Below, one piece after another: positions 1 through 12,141 of a stretch of 64,000 nucleotides of DNA (position 1 is the stretch's first letter; each line of letters opens with the position of its first letter). The stretch lies in NCBI GenBank assembly GCA_029891345.1, contig CM057002.1:21562795-21626794 (forward strand), in the 5' to 3' direction. Both the position numbers and the translations under genes were made by a program. This stretch comes from Dryococelus australis. Lineage: Eukaryota > Arthropoda > Insecta > Phasmatodea > Phasmatidae. Under the pieces are notes generated by a model. The model was not told where the DNA came from and searched no databases. It saw only the letters and a program-made list of their open reading frames with translations.

Positions 1-577
1 AAGCGATTCAGTATATGTCCCTTGGGAAGATAGCCAGTGGCATAATTCGTTCAAAAGAAATCGCAGATGTCATTTTTGCTCGCTCTGAAATTTGATCTGC
101 CCTGTGTATAAAAGCAGCAGGTGAAAAAGGATACGCCATTAATGACAAGACAAAGAATCTGTATTGAATTTTGTGTCAAATTACGCAAAAGTAGTGAGGA
201 ATGGTCAAGCAAGCGAAAGGCGAGATGGCAAAAGGAAGTTCAGCTTTATTAAATAAAGTGGGAGCATTTTGATTAGTGCGAAAGTAATTATTTATTTATT
301 TACTATTTTAACATTGCGATATTAAGGCAAACGCCTTTTTTACATTTAACCATGAGTGCTCAGTTATAAAAAAAGATACAAGAAAATTAATGATGTACAT
401 ACTTATAAAGTAATTAAAAAATAACAAAATTATTGAATTTTACCATAAAGTTACTACCAAACAATTGAATTACAAACAGTAAAGTTACAACTAAAATACT
501 GGTAAATGTTATTACATAATTACATCATAATTGACTTGATACTACACAATTACTATAAAAATATTAGTGGCACATAG
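1..577. other. AT-rich sequence, no gene seen
   Basis: This stretch is AT-rich with only short open frames. I recognise no exon, RNA gene or repeat in it. Confidence 0.5.
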
Positions 578-933
578 ATACAATTTGTTTCTAAAAATCG
601 CCGACAAACTCCAGGAAGTGATTGCTAATGAAAAATTAAATAGAAACCGTATAGAGCACTTTCTACATAAATGTAATATTGAAGGAGGAACGAGCCCTTT
701 AAAATCAAATGTGGAAATTGTAATTTCCTGACATATCGGAAACTATGTGACATTGAATGACAATACTCCGAACATTGTTTTCTGTCAACGGGTACTCAAC
801 CTACAGCAAACGTTAATTTATACCTTCCTTAATATTGCATTTAGGTACGAAGAATCTTGTATGTTTTATACTTAATGTTTCATAAGGAATCACCTTCAGG
901 AGTTTGTCGGTAACTTTTAGAAACACGTTGTAT
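578..933. mobile_element. MITE, about 356 bp, with about 60 bp terminal inverted repeats
   Basis: The left end (ATACAATTTGTTTCTAAAA, then CCGACAAACTCC and GTGATT) is matched in reverse complement by the right end (AATCACCTTCAGGAGTTTGT at 891, continuing to TTGTAT at 933). Similarity runs for roughly 60 bp with scattered mismatches. There is no coding capacity inside, so this is a non-autonomous DNA element. I could not fix a target site duplication. The superfamily is unknown. Confidence 0.65.
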
Positions 934-2212
934 ATAATTTTACAAATATTATGAAATAATTTTTAATGAAAACATCTAGTCAAAGAATACAGACATTGAT
1001 ATAAAAGCCTTACAGTTAATAATTACTAAGACAAAGCACAAGAATTTTTAATTAATGTGTTGCATGCAGAAAATAACTTTCTAACACGAATTTTAAATGT
1101 GCATGCCGCTGTCGTATATCGTATTTCGTCTGGCAGCTCATTCTATGCTCTCGTAACGAACACCGTAAACGACTGAGATAAGCATGGTGTTTTAATGGGC
1201 AGTATGGGGTATGGATATCAATTTATTCACAGCACCTCTGGTATGGCTTCTATGTTGGTTTTTTAGTAACTGAAAGCGCGAATGTAAATATTCAGACTAG
1301 GAAAAAGAGAGAATTTTTTTTTTTTGCATTAGCCGGTATGTGGACGCTCAACGACATATGTGAACGATGAGAAAATGTGGGAGCCCATTAACGTCTGTCA
1401 ACGATGAAAACATCATGACAGCGGTGTCATACGTTGTGTGTTTCACCGATTCGGAAAATAGAATAATTTATAACTACAACCACAAGCTTTTGTGAACAGG
1501 TTGTTCTAAATAAAGCATGCATTTATGATATACCTATGATAAGTCTTTTCCCCTCTCTTCCATCAGCGTACGGACTGGGACGAAAAATTTGCCTACGATT
1601 CGTGAAAACAAGAAAATCTTTTAATTTTCATGAACAACAAGTTCCCTGGGTACTATACCTTGCGGCTCTATTGTGATATCATTAAATGTTGTAAAATATT
1701 TTATAACATTCTCTCTACAATAAACTGAAGAAAATTGCCTAAATAATTATTTGGTACTTTAACACTTGTTGAAAATCTGTTGGATAATTTTGTGTAAACA
1801 AAAATGATTGACCTTAAGTATTTAACATAGTTATGCCTTTGAAATATATTTACTTTTTTATTTCAAATTTAACTATATGAGGGAAAACAAGAATATAATA
1901 ATGTGAGTGATGAGTAGAGACCTGAATAGTTCGTGGATTTATTTTGGAACAAGTTAGAATTCAAAACACGTGCGTGTAGATAACTTTAGCCATTAGTCCA
2001 CACTGTGTTTGACACCGCCTGAAGAACGCTGGCCCAATCGTCACCTTCCACTGTGACAGCAGACAACCAACGTCTACGTGGGTGCAAACTATTTTTCATG
2101 AAGTTCTTAAAAGATTATGGGGTGTGTGGGCCTTGATTTCTCGCTGACAGCTATATCTTGGAGACGAAATCGGAAACATATGCGACAGTAGTATGACAAT
2201 CACAAATACACA
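934..2212. other. No gene recognised
   Basis: AT-rich, low-coding sequence. Neither strand shows a reading frame with recognisable protein features. Confidence 0.45.
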
Positions 2213-2285
2213 CGTGCCTTGCCCGGCACTCGAACACAGAAAACCTAGTACAATAAGTTAGTGTGCAATCAACTGCACTATGTAG
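2213..2285 (-). mobile_element. tRNA-like SINE head fragment (possible)
   Basis: Read on the minus strand, the segment has an A-box-like TAGTGCAGTTGATTGCACAC followed about 30 bp later by a B-box-like GTGTTCGAGTGCC. This spacing is that of a tRNA-derived Pol III promoter. The acceptor stem does not pair, so it is not a functional tRNA. It is more likely a SINE remnant. Confidence 0.3.
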
Positions 2286-2989
2286 ATCTGATTCGGAGCA
2301 TCAACTTCGGATGTAATCAGTCTAATGATTTGAATGATAGTGTTCACGAACATGAAATATTTACTGGCCCATCATTTTGATAATAAGTGTCAGCCATTTT
2401 AAATACGCAAATTTACATGGCCTAACGTGGTGCTACAAATAGTTATATAGCCACTATTTTGAAAATATGTGTTTTTCTCTATGTATTATATGGTCTTCTT
2501 TAGCACTAATGGTATACAACATTTGGTCGAAATTAGTTAATTAATTCCGGAAATACGCAAAATGTTTATTTTTCTCTGATTGCATTATTGTGCAAAAAAG
2601 GAGGCAGAAGACAATTTCTGCACACATGGATGATGTTTCAAATTGATACTGATAGTGTAAAAATGTTGGTTAATTTTGGATGAATTGTTTAATAGGTATA
2701 CAATACTAACCTGAATTATTTATCCTAATGCCATTAGAATAAAGCCTGCCGCACCTAAAACGTGTTAGTTTACATACCCTACAGTATAACTATTTGTATG
2801 TAACGTTTAGAGGGAGTCGGTTGATTGGTTCTCAATATATAGAATAAAACATCTTGTTTATTCGTCGGACGAAATTCATAAATAAGAGGACAAAAGTATT
2901 AATTATTAGCACCTTTGTTGATCGTCGTAGATACAGTAAAAAGATAAGTTAATATCGGAGTTGTTGGAAAAAGCAGCCTATAGTACACA

Positions 2990-3835
2990 TGGCTCCTGCC
3001 AGAGAAGTTGAGGAGCCGGCCGCCATCTTAGATTCCTTAATTCGGAAAACTTCGCAAACAATTAGTAAATTTCTGCAAAAAACGTGCACAATGCCACAGT
3101 CACCATTTTTGACGGAAACTTCCTGCTCTGTCAATCTGGTCCGCCATATTGGAAACCATGCTGAGAATCAAAGTTGCGGTACTGCCTAGCAAAATGGCGG
3201 CCAATGCAGAACTTCCTGCTCTGTCAATCTGGTCCGCCATCTTGGAAGAAGCACTTCTTAGCAAAATTGTGTCTAGCAAAGAATTGTGGCCAATGCAGAA
3301 CTTCCTGCTTTGTCAAACTGGTCCATCATCTTGGAAATCGTAATTGGCTCCTGGCTGGGAATCCGGTAGCCATTTTGGATTTCCCAAATTCGCGATTTTG
3401 CAGGCCGCCATTTTTGATGACAAATTCCTGCTCTGTAAAACTGGTCCACCATCTTGGAATTCGTGCTGTCTAGAAAAATTGGTGGCACTACCTAGCAAAA
3501 TGGCTGCCAAGACTCTAGGCCACCATGCAACTGGCTGAGGAGCCGGAGAGCCGCGACCGCTACTTTGGGTGAGAACTTTCTGCTCTGTCAATCTGGTACG
3601 CCATTTTGTAAGTCGTGATATCTAGCAAAAATTGGGGCTCTACCTATTAAAAAGGCTCCAAAGGCTTTAGGCCACCTTGCTCATGGCTGAGTAGCTGGGG
3701 AGCCACGACCGTCATATTGTATGAGAACTTCCTGCTCTGTTAATCTGGTACACCATCTTGGAAGTCAAGCTGTCTAGCGAAAATGGTGGCTCTACCTAGC
3801 AAAATGGCTGCAAAGACTCTAGGCATCTGCTACAA
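2990..3835. repeat. Degenerate tandem repeat rich in CCGCCATNTTGG motifs
   Basis: Units of roughly 90 to 153 bp recur. Each contains CTTCCTGCTCTGTCAATCTG, then GGTCCGCCATCTTGGAA, then CTAGCAAAATGGC. Clear unit starts lie near 3110, 3210, 3300, 3422, 3570 and 3722, with the last three about 150 bp apart. The many short open frames on both strands here are by-products of the repeat. The GCCATNTT core resembles the binding site of YY1/Pho zinc-finger proteins (established knowledge); function here is inference. Confidence 0.75.
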
Positions 3836-5279
3836 CAGCATCGCAGTTATCACAGGGGAACGCCTTGTATGCTGGGCTGAACAAACAATGACTACTTTCA
3901 TGTCAGAGTGCATTATAGCTTTTATCAAAAGTATTTCCACATTAGTAACATCGATACCGAAATGCTTGGATACGTTAGGAGTGGTTAGGACTTGTTCGGT
4001 GTGATTTCGATGTGCAGCTGGTAGGAATTTATTATATCGCCTTTGGTTAAAAAGTATTGATACACGCGCTCTCACTTCATTCGCGAGTTGGTTGTCTTAG
4101 GGATAGAATATTACGTAGCTGGTGATTTGCATAATGTGTAATTATCCAAGTGCATATGACAATGATAATTGCATAGTGCGTATTTGCTACTTATGCATAT
4201 GCATACATGACAAGTGTTTACTTAGCATATGTGCATTGCGCGATTATGGTTATGCAAGGGCGTACATGTGCACTTGTGCGAAATCACACATGTGTGCGAC
4301 TATGTAATACTCATCATACACAATGCTGCAACTTCATTCCTAATTTTTCGCCCAAAACGAACACTCTCATTGTACCTGTAGTCACCGAGTTCATCAGTCG
4401 CGATCGGCCAGTCTACTGTGGTTGCTGTGTTGGAGAATGCGAAGGTCAGTGCAGGTGAACGTGGCCTTCGGAAGCGTGCCTCATTTTATGCGGCGTGTGT
4501 ATGACTGTGGTGTCTGGCCGATGATCGGATCGTACGCTGTTCAGATGTTTCGACTGCATGAGCTGGGTTGTTCAAGTCTCGCGTGCTGTACTTCCCAGGA
4601 AGCGCGTACATCACAGACAGACTGCGAAGCGACGTCGGCAGCTTCCACATTTGAAATGAATGATTTTCAAATGAATTCCCTCCTTTTTATGTGCTAAGTC
4701 CATCCAAGATAGTAGTCGAACAAATGTTGATAAATTGAGCTCACGTAGCTAATTAGTCGAACATATGTGTGTAAATTGGGCTCACGCCAATAATTAATCG
4801 ATGTGAAAAAATTGAATCCAATTAAGGCGGTGGAAGTTTGCGGACTAAACCGCTTATGGGGAAAAAGGCATTCATATAATCGTACAGACTTCGTTCGCAA
4901 TCGGATGGTCCTAGGGAGCTGATATATCTCTTAGTACATTATACAAGTGCGTAATTAGTAAATATTCATTAACTATTTCGTTATGTGTGATTTGCAAAGT
5001 AAAATTGTACTATTTAATAATTTAATCTAATACATATTTTTTTCTAATTTGTAGTACTCTTGGAATCCAATATGACGGTCGAACTTCTGTGGGTAAATGG
5101 GGCTCTTGCGACTAATTGGACGAACAATGGTAAGAGAGAAACAAATGATGGTAGTCGAATGCAGCTGAAAAACAAATTCCCTTTGGTGTATGCCAATGGG
5201 ATTAGTCGAGAGTTGGTTTTCATAGGGTGATGATGATTTATTAGTCTCACTGCGCAAGTGTACACTTAAAATTTAAATA
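3836..5279. other. No gene recognised
   Basis: Mixed-composition intergenic or intronic DNA. The part at 4130-4320 is rich in TGCAT/ATGCAT words. Short open frames show no protein-family features. Confidence 0.4.
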
Positions 5280-6235
5280 TCCTGCACGGGAAAAGAACCT
5301 AGTATCAATTCACCCACTGGTCTTTAGGACCCGAGGGTTAGGAAAGAAATGAATTAAATACCCTGGTAGCAATGCAAAACCTAAAATAAATTAAGTGTCC
5401 TAACTGGGAATCGAATCCAGCAGCATTCCAAAAATCAAAATAAACTAAGCCGCTTGTCTGGGAATCGAAATCGGTACAAATGGTCATCATAGCCAGAGTG
5501 TTCGTAAATTAATAATAAAGATTTTTAATGACTTGTCCCGGAATCGAACTCAGTATCAATACGCCAATCGGTAGTCAGAGCCCCAAGGTCAGGACACAAA
5601 TAATAAATATTTTAAATATATTGTCATGGATTTTAACTCCAGTACCAATTCGCCTATTTGTTGACAGAGCTAGCCAGTCTGGCATGTTCGCCAAAAAACA
5701 TCGACACTCCCAAAGTGGAGACAGGGGTACAGGCGAAAGTGCATTTCTCTCACCACACCAGTCAGTTGTGGTGCAGCTGCTGACGAACCAACATGTCATT
5801 ATCTCTCTGTCAGTCGGCGGGTCTTCACCTACACAGTAACGTCTGTGATTATGCAAGTAAATGCATCCCCCCCCCCCTTCCACTCATCCCTAGTTAAGAT
5901 CCAACACCCGACAAGTGAACACTTGTGATTGCGCAAATGCTTTGCCTTGTCCGGGAATCAAAACCAGTATTCACTAAATTAAAAAATATATATATAATAT
6001 TAAGTGCCCGTTCCAGGAATAAAACTCAAAACCAAAATTCCCCTAAATTGGCCAAAATAAAAAATAAGGAAAATGCCCTGTCCGGGAATCGAACCTGGCA
6101 AATTGGCACAAGCGGCAATCCAACTGAAAACCAAAATTTCCAAACAATATTACGTGCCCTATCCAGAAATCGAACACAAATCCAAAAATATTAAGTGTCT
6201 TGCCCGGTAATCGAACTCAAAACAAAAAATTACCA
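5280..6235. repeat. Degenerate tandem array with B-box-like motifs
   Basis: A phrase of the type GTCC-GGGAATCGAAC followed by TCAGTATCAATTCGCC recurs every 65-110 bp. Examples are near 5285, 5405, 5457, 5535, 5625, 5948, 6010, 6078, 6165 and 6200. Its reverse complement, GTTCGATTCCCGG, is a tRNA B box (GGTTCGANNCC), so each unit resembles the T-arm of a minus-strand tRNA. The units are diverged. The array probably arose by amplification of a SINE-like piece. No protein is encoded. Confidence 0.6.
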
Positions 6236-8640
6236 ATTCCTAAATAACCCAAAAAAAATCTAAAATATTCTTACCAGACATCTAACCAGAAGTGCATGTA
6301 AAACTGCATGAGAAAAATGCATGTGCAGGCGCATGTGCAAGGTGCATATGCAACTGCTTATGCTAGTGTGTGTACACCAGTTCAACCGTGCAAGAGCAAG
6401 GTGCTTAGTAACCCAGTAGTGGAATGATGGCTTTACTAGTGGCACTATTTCTTTAACGTAGAGGGAAAAATTCTTTGCATTAAAAATTCCACGAAAATTA
6501 TGTAATTATTTTATAATGTAAGATATTTGCGACTTCCTATGTGAAATTGATTCAGCTGTTCAAACTGGAAACTATACTATAATATGGCGACTATTTCCGA
6601 AACTAGGTACTTCATTGCCAGGTGGTAATCTCTAAAGAGCATTAAAATAAAAATGTTCATCCAGTTCCTGTCAACCTACCAACTAGAAAATTTGTAGCCC
6701 CTTTTTGTAAGGCTGCAGGAATAAATATGCATACGAAGTTACATAAGGCGGTGTGTAGATCAGTGACATTGCGTTTATCCTAAATAAGATAAAGGCAGTT
6801 AGGCTACGTCACTCTGCGGATCCCACAAAATTGCCAAATGCTGCGTAATTCCAAGGGCACAGGTTAGGAGGCGCTGGTGTCATGCTAGCGCCGCGCTAAG
6901 AATTTCGTTAAGATATGTAAGGCGTGGTATATTGTATATGCTGCGATAAGTCAGAATGTTCGTTGCCCAGCGTGACTTTTTACCTGCCAGCCGCTTCTGA
7001 AAGGCCGTATCTACTTACTTAACTTCTGAAGACTTCCCTACCGCTTCACAAGTTGACATGCAGTTCGTTGCGTTAGCTTTGTTTTACCTAATTATTATGT
7101 CTAGGTACATATTGGCAATCCTGTAGTCACATGGAATTAGGAGCAACACAAACTTAAATTTTCCACGCGAGAAGGCGACCCGACTTCGACATAACGTAAA
7201 GTTAGCATAGTGTTGGCCAATCCAGTTTCGAAAGAGAGAATAGTTTTTATTCTTACCTGTTTCGGTCTTGAGTGTATATTGTGTATTATATCACTACAAT
7301 TAACGCTTTGAAAATCTCTGAAATAATATAAAATACGTAGGTTAAAATTGGCATCGATTTATATTAGAGTTGAGATTACTCATGCATGTTCAGGTAATTG
7401 TTTTCAGTATTATAACAACTGTTCATGTGTATGTTTAAATGCAAATGGACACACGTATCCACTAGTCTTTAGGTAGGACCCAAGCATGTACATTATATAG
7501 AAGTGAATTACAACTTATCAAAGAAGAATCTTACTTAACTCCAAAGTGAACACATCTATAATTAAAAAAAAGCAATAACTGGAACCTAGTTAACGCAGAC
7601 GTAACGAGATCCGTGATAATTTTCTTGTAATCCGTACTTTTAAGTATAAAGTAATTTTTTTTTTCTGTTGAATAACACGCCGTTTGAAAGAAATTATCTT
7701 AGCACCAATGTACACATTTTAGTTAGGGTAGCACTTGATTTCCTTCCCTTACACTTCCTTCAATAAAAAGGCAGTATAATACTGCGTGCTAAAACTTACA
7801 TTACTATGGCAAAAAGGAATTTATTTCACTCATAAGCGCTAGACGCGCTGACTGCAGTAATTAATTTTAATTAAATTACCGTTTTTATTATTGCAATTTT
7901 TAATTGTTACAATTACTCCGTATGTGCTCTACAGCTCTGAAATATAAATTATTTTCTTCTCTCTGCACATTAAGTCACACAAAACCGGCTTAAAAACGAA
8001 CTGTTTTAGAGAGCTAAGTTTTTAGTTTTATGTAAGCACTGAGAACGATGACTCAGTCTCGTAAACCTTTTAGACTGCCCGGAGATATCCTCAAAATTAT
8101 TCAACAGTGAGCTAAAGCAGTGTTTTTCCGCACCGCAACAAATATGAAGTTAGCGGTTTGTGAATGAGAGCTGGGACATCACACAATTCTAACCATCTAC
8201 GATTATTCCAACAAACCGTCTTCATTGTTTAAAAGTAAGAACTTTTTTACAAAATAAAATAAACGTTTCGTATTGTTTTAAAAAGAATTCAACAAAATGA
8301 AAATTTCGAAAGTACAAATTATGTGTTTGTAAAACTTTTTTGAGTGTGATGAAACCTTCCTGTTGGTTATACAACGAGGTAAAAGATTGCCTTTACGTAA
8401 ACCTTCAATCTTGCAGAAAATAACGTACAAAATTAGTCGGGAAAAAGATATAAATATATATTTTAACAAGAATCGGTTTTTTTACTTAAAATACAAACTT
8501 GAGCATCTAAAAAATTTATCGAAAGTAAAAGTAATTCTATAAGTCTCTTCAGGAACTAAAATGGTAGGTAATATTCAGTTAACACGCTAGCAATTACATG
8601 TCAATGTATTTATAATTTTGGAAAACCTTGGCTAGCCATA
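6236..8640. other. No gene recognised
   Basis: AT-rich sequence. At 6290-6365 there is a short run of spaced TGCATGTGCA-type words. I see no exon with supporting splice sites, no RNA gene and no inverted-repeat element here. Confidence 0.4.
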
Positions 8641-9965
8641 TAGTAGTGAGGAAAGGATGGTTGACGGACAAGGGATTGGGGAGTAAGAGCTCAGGAGCCG
8701 CCCGGCCACCATTTTATTACATCACCGTCCACCATATTTGAACCATAACACCTTGACCTTGACCTTTGACACTTAACCTTGAGCCCAGTTACTTCTGACC
8801 CTAAAAAAATCCCAAAAAAAATTATAAAAATTATAATTTTTTTATATGAAAATGATATCAAAAGAACGTTAAAAAATGTATTGTCGAAAAAATTTATTTA
8901 AAAAAGTGTTTAATAATTCATTACGAATTTTTTTAAAATATAAAACAACTCGTCACGATATTTTTTTTTTGTCTTGTTTAAAAAATTTATGAACAAATTT
9001 TTTTAAAAATAAGTTATTAAAATCGTGAAAAAATTTATTATAAAAAAATTTCAACAAAAATCGTTAAAAAATTATCAAAAAATTGATTACGAAAAATATT
9101 GTTTTAAAATGGTTTTAAAATGTATTATTAAAATATTTATAAAAATAAGGGTTTAAAAACCTACATTACTGGTGGTCTCCCCAGTACCACGACCCGCACA
9201 TGCCTGACACCCTCACACCCACTCCCCTCATCTATATTGATTCCGCCATTTAAATTTTTATTTCATCATTTATTTATACATATCTGCATGCCACCATCTT
9301 GGTAGACTCATTCAACACCATATTGGTGTTATTTGTTTGGAAGGCCGCCATCTTAGTAGGCGACCACGATCAATGCAGGCTGCCTCCATCTTGGAAAGCA
9401 TAATTTGTTTCGAAGACCACCATATTGGTAGTTGACCGCCAGCTTTATGGGCGTCACTCATTCAGAATAATGGAAGCCAGTGACCACAATCTTTACCCCA
9501 TGACCTTGAATGACTTTGAAAACAAAAATACGATATATAATGAATAAAGTCAACAAGCATAATACAATACAGACCACCACAATATTAGATGCAGGCTACC
9601 TTGACCTTGAACCCATGACCTTGAATTACCTTGAAAACAAAAACTCGAGATAAAGTTCATAGAAGTCAACAAGTAAAATACATTACAAACTACCACCAAC
9701 ATATTAGATGCAGTCTACCGTGACATTGACCCCGTGACTTTGAATGACTTTGAAAAGAACTCGAGAAAAAAACATAAAAGTCAGCAAGCATAATAAATTA
9801 CAGACTACTACTGCCATATTAGATGCCGACAATCTTGACCTCGTGACCTTGAATGAACTTGAAAACAAAAACTTGGTAAATAATACCTAAAAGACAACAA
9901 GAATATTGCATCACTAACTACTGCAACCATATTAGATATCAGGAGTCAGTCTGGATAAATTGTCC
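8641..9965 (+). repeat. Left inverted arm of the 5.66 kb element
   Basis: This arm pairs with 13210-14301. In order it holds the terminal block, a TGACCTTGACC cluster, an AT-rich spacer (8800-9160), a block with CCGCCATCTTAG and CCATATTGG (9240-9450), and about four units of 115-120 bp (9440-9960). Each unit contains TGACCTTGAATGACTTTGAA, then CAACAAGCATAATA and ATATTAGATGCAG. Confidence 0.75.
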
Positions 9966-10019
9966 ATGGAGGGATACAAGGAAAATAGTTTTAAAAAAAT
10001 TGATGTATGCTAGAAACGC

Positions 10020-10675
10020 ACCTGCTTTGTTCCATACTACCTTGCCAAATTGAGGTGTATGATTCCGAGTGCTTCTCCTCTACTGTCATCTCAAGTCTAC
10101 CAACAAGTTCATTCGGGACTTGGGTAAACATGTAGCTTGTGTTTTCGACTTCTTCCACCTTCTTCACGCCACTTTTCGAAAGAAACTCGTTGGTGAATTG
10201 TGTGGGAACGTTGATGGAATTATCCTTGTCTCCGCGGTCAACACTGTCGTCATAGTCATCATCAATGCTATCTTTATTCTCGTCTTTAATTCTTGCTTCG
10301 TCATAAATATCATGTTTACTTTTCTTGCAAGCAGGAGTTGTATGCGCATCAGTATTTAGAGCTAATGGTCGTTTATTTTCAAGTCATCGCCTTCACGCGA
10401 ACGTCATGCAATTATACGTTCCGCATCAACTGTCGCAATCATCTCGTCTTGGTATTAACTGCCTCGTCATAATCGTTTGCGGAAACAGGATCCATCGATG
10501 CAGCAGAAGGTATCGAAGGCGTCACTTACTGGCTCCCAGTAGACGAACCCTTGCAGTTCTCGATGTGTTCCTTCATTTTGTCGCCTCGCACAAACTGCAT
10601 GGGACCAAAGTCGTAGTGCTTCATCGCGCGGAAAAGGACTCTCCGTACAGGCCGTTCTCTCGTGCCGACGGACAT
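10020..10675 (-). pseudogene. Two-exon reading frame of the foldback-like element, BED zinc-finger-like
   Basis: I do not recognise a full family. On the minus strand an ATG at 10675 opens a frame (MSVGTRERPVRRVLF..., then KMKEHIENCKG) that ends at an excellent GTAAGT donor near 10530. A plausible AG acceptor near 10325 opens a second acidic stretch (DEARIKDENKDSIDDDYDD) that stays coherent to about 10020. The end of exon 1 resembles a BED-type finger (C-x2-C ... H-x3-C); the first C-x2-C pair (PCSLC) lies one frame away, so a frameshift is likely. BED fingers are common at the N terminus of hAT-type transposases (established knowledge). The catalytic domain is not present, so the assignment is tentative. 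Confidence 0.4.
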
Positions 10676-10679
10676 TTTG

Positions 10680-10850
10680 ACGATAGGTGAAAACTCGACC
10701 GCAGAATCGACACTAATTGCGAACAGGTAGCGATGATGCAGATCACGAATCCATGTTAGTCGAGGTCCAAGGCAGGCCTTCGTATTCGCAATTCATCTTG
10801 GCGGTAATGGAGCACTTTGAAAAAAAAAAAAAAAAAAAAAAAAAAAAGCA
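10680..10850 (-). repeat. Inner arm segment upstream of the BED-like frame, with poly(A) tract
   Basis: The sequence upstream of the frame on the minus strand (AAGATGAATTGCGAATACG ... GGTCGAGTTTTCACC) is repeated in inverted orientation at 13090-13200. The presumed promoter was therefore carried by both arms. It ends in an uninterrupted run of about 28 A at 10820-10847. Confidence 0.6.
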
Positions 10851-10879
10851 AATGTTTCTTCGCCCCAGAAGAAAAAAAC

Positions 10880-12135
10880 GTAGGGATACAATTTATTCTA
10901 TACATAATTGTGTATATTCCTAACTGATATATAAATACGTATACATATATTATTCTATAAATAATTATGTATGTTCCTATCAATAATATAAATTAACTAT
11001 ATGTTGCCATATTTGTATACACAAACCTATACATATTATTTATGTATAATGTAATTTGAAAACTATTTTATATTTACATATTTATATGCCTATTCGTAAT
11101 TATCTATAAAATAAATTGAGAACTATTTAATGTTTGCATATTTATATACCTGTGCCTACACACAATTATGTATAAAATAATTTGAAATTAGTGTTTGTGT
11201 ATATATTTATATACACATAACTATATATAATTATGCATAAAATCAATTTAAATTATTTTACTTTTACATATAATTATAACTATACCTATAAATAAATAAA
11301 TGCGTGTGGGGTGGACCCAGGGCGAGGCAAGGCCCTCCGAATGACGGGCTTTCCAGCTGGGACCCGTAGGTGCCCGTCGCCCCTGAGCATGGCATGAGGT
11401 GTGACCCTAGGATGGAGCGGTGCTGGAGTGCAATGGCGGGGAGGCGGGAGTTCCCCCAGAGGGCCCGCCGGCAAGCGGCATCGTCCAGCACGGTTCCCGC
11501 ATGCTAGGATCCGGGAGCGAACCCTTCGGGGATCGAACATGGATCGCCGTAGTGGGAGGCGAGTGCGCTGGCCACTGCGCCACCGCTGCCGCACTATACC
11601 TATACAAAATTATGAATAAAATTAATAGAAAATTATTTTTATTTGCATGCTATAAACCAATGCCTTTACATACTTATATATAACATAAATCGCTAACTAT
11701 TTTATATTAACATATTTAATACCTACGCCACTACTTAATTATGTGAAAAATAAATTGGAAATTATTTTATATTTACATATTATATACCTATGCCTATACA
11801 TAATTATGACAAAATTAATTGATGGTATTTTTATATTTTAATATTTATATAAATATGCCTATATATGATTATATAAAAAATTATTGAAAATTATGTTATA
11901 TGTACATATTTATATAATTATGCCTACACATGATTATGTAAAAAATAATTGAATATTATTTTATATGTAGATATTTATGTAGCTATGCCTACATAATTAT
12001 GTATAAAATTAATTGAAATTATTTTACAAATTTTCATACCTATGCCTATACATAATTTTGCATAAAATAAATTGAAATTATTTTCATTTACATATTTACA
12101 TAGCTATACATATAAATAATTAATTTTTCTGTCTT
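10880..12135. repeat. AT-rich tandem repeat, unit about 75 bp
   Basis: Units contain CATATTTATATACCTATGCC, then TACATAATTATGTA, then AAAATAAATTGAAAATTATT. They repeat across about 1.2 kb, interrupted by the SINE at 11291-11592. The array forms the centre of the 5.66 kb element, the position a foldback loop would occupy. It is not coding. Confidence 0.75.
11291..11592 (-). mobile_element. tRNA-derived SINE, 302 bp, with perfect 12 bp target duplication
   Basis: A GC-rich block sits in AT-rich repeats. On the minus strand it starts with a tRNA-like head: A box GGCGCAGTGGCCAGCGCACT, then B box GTTCGATCCC near 11535. It ends in a short AAAT-type tail (ATTTATTTATT on the minus strand). ACTATACCTATA lies directly on both sides (11279-11290 and 11593-11604), a clean target duplication from L1-type priming. 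All open frames in this block are incidental. Confidence 0.88.
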
Positions 12136-12141
12136 ATATAC

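Noticed and set aside
10069..10690. Plus-strand frames of 96 and 121 codons
   Set aside because: The minus strand here reads more coherently, with a start codon, a GTAAGT donor and a BED-like end, so the plus-strand frames are shadows.
11264..11683. Several overlapping frames on both strands at the GC-rich block
   Set aside because: The block is a SINE with a 12 bp target duplication. Open frames follow from its high GC content.
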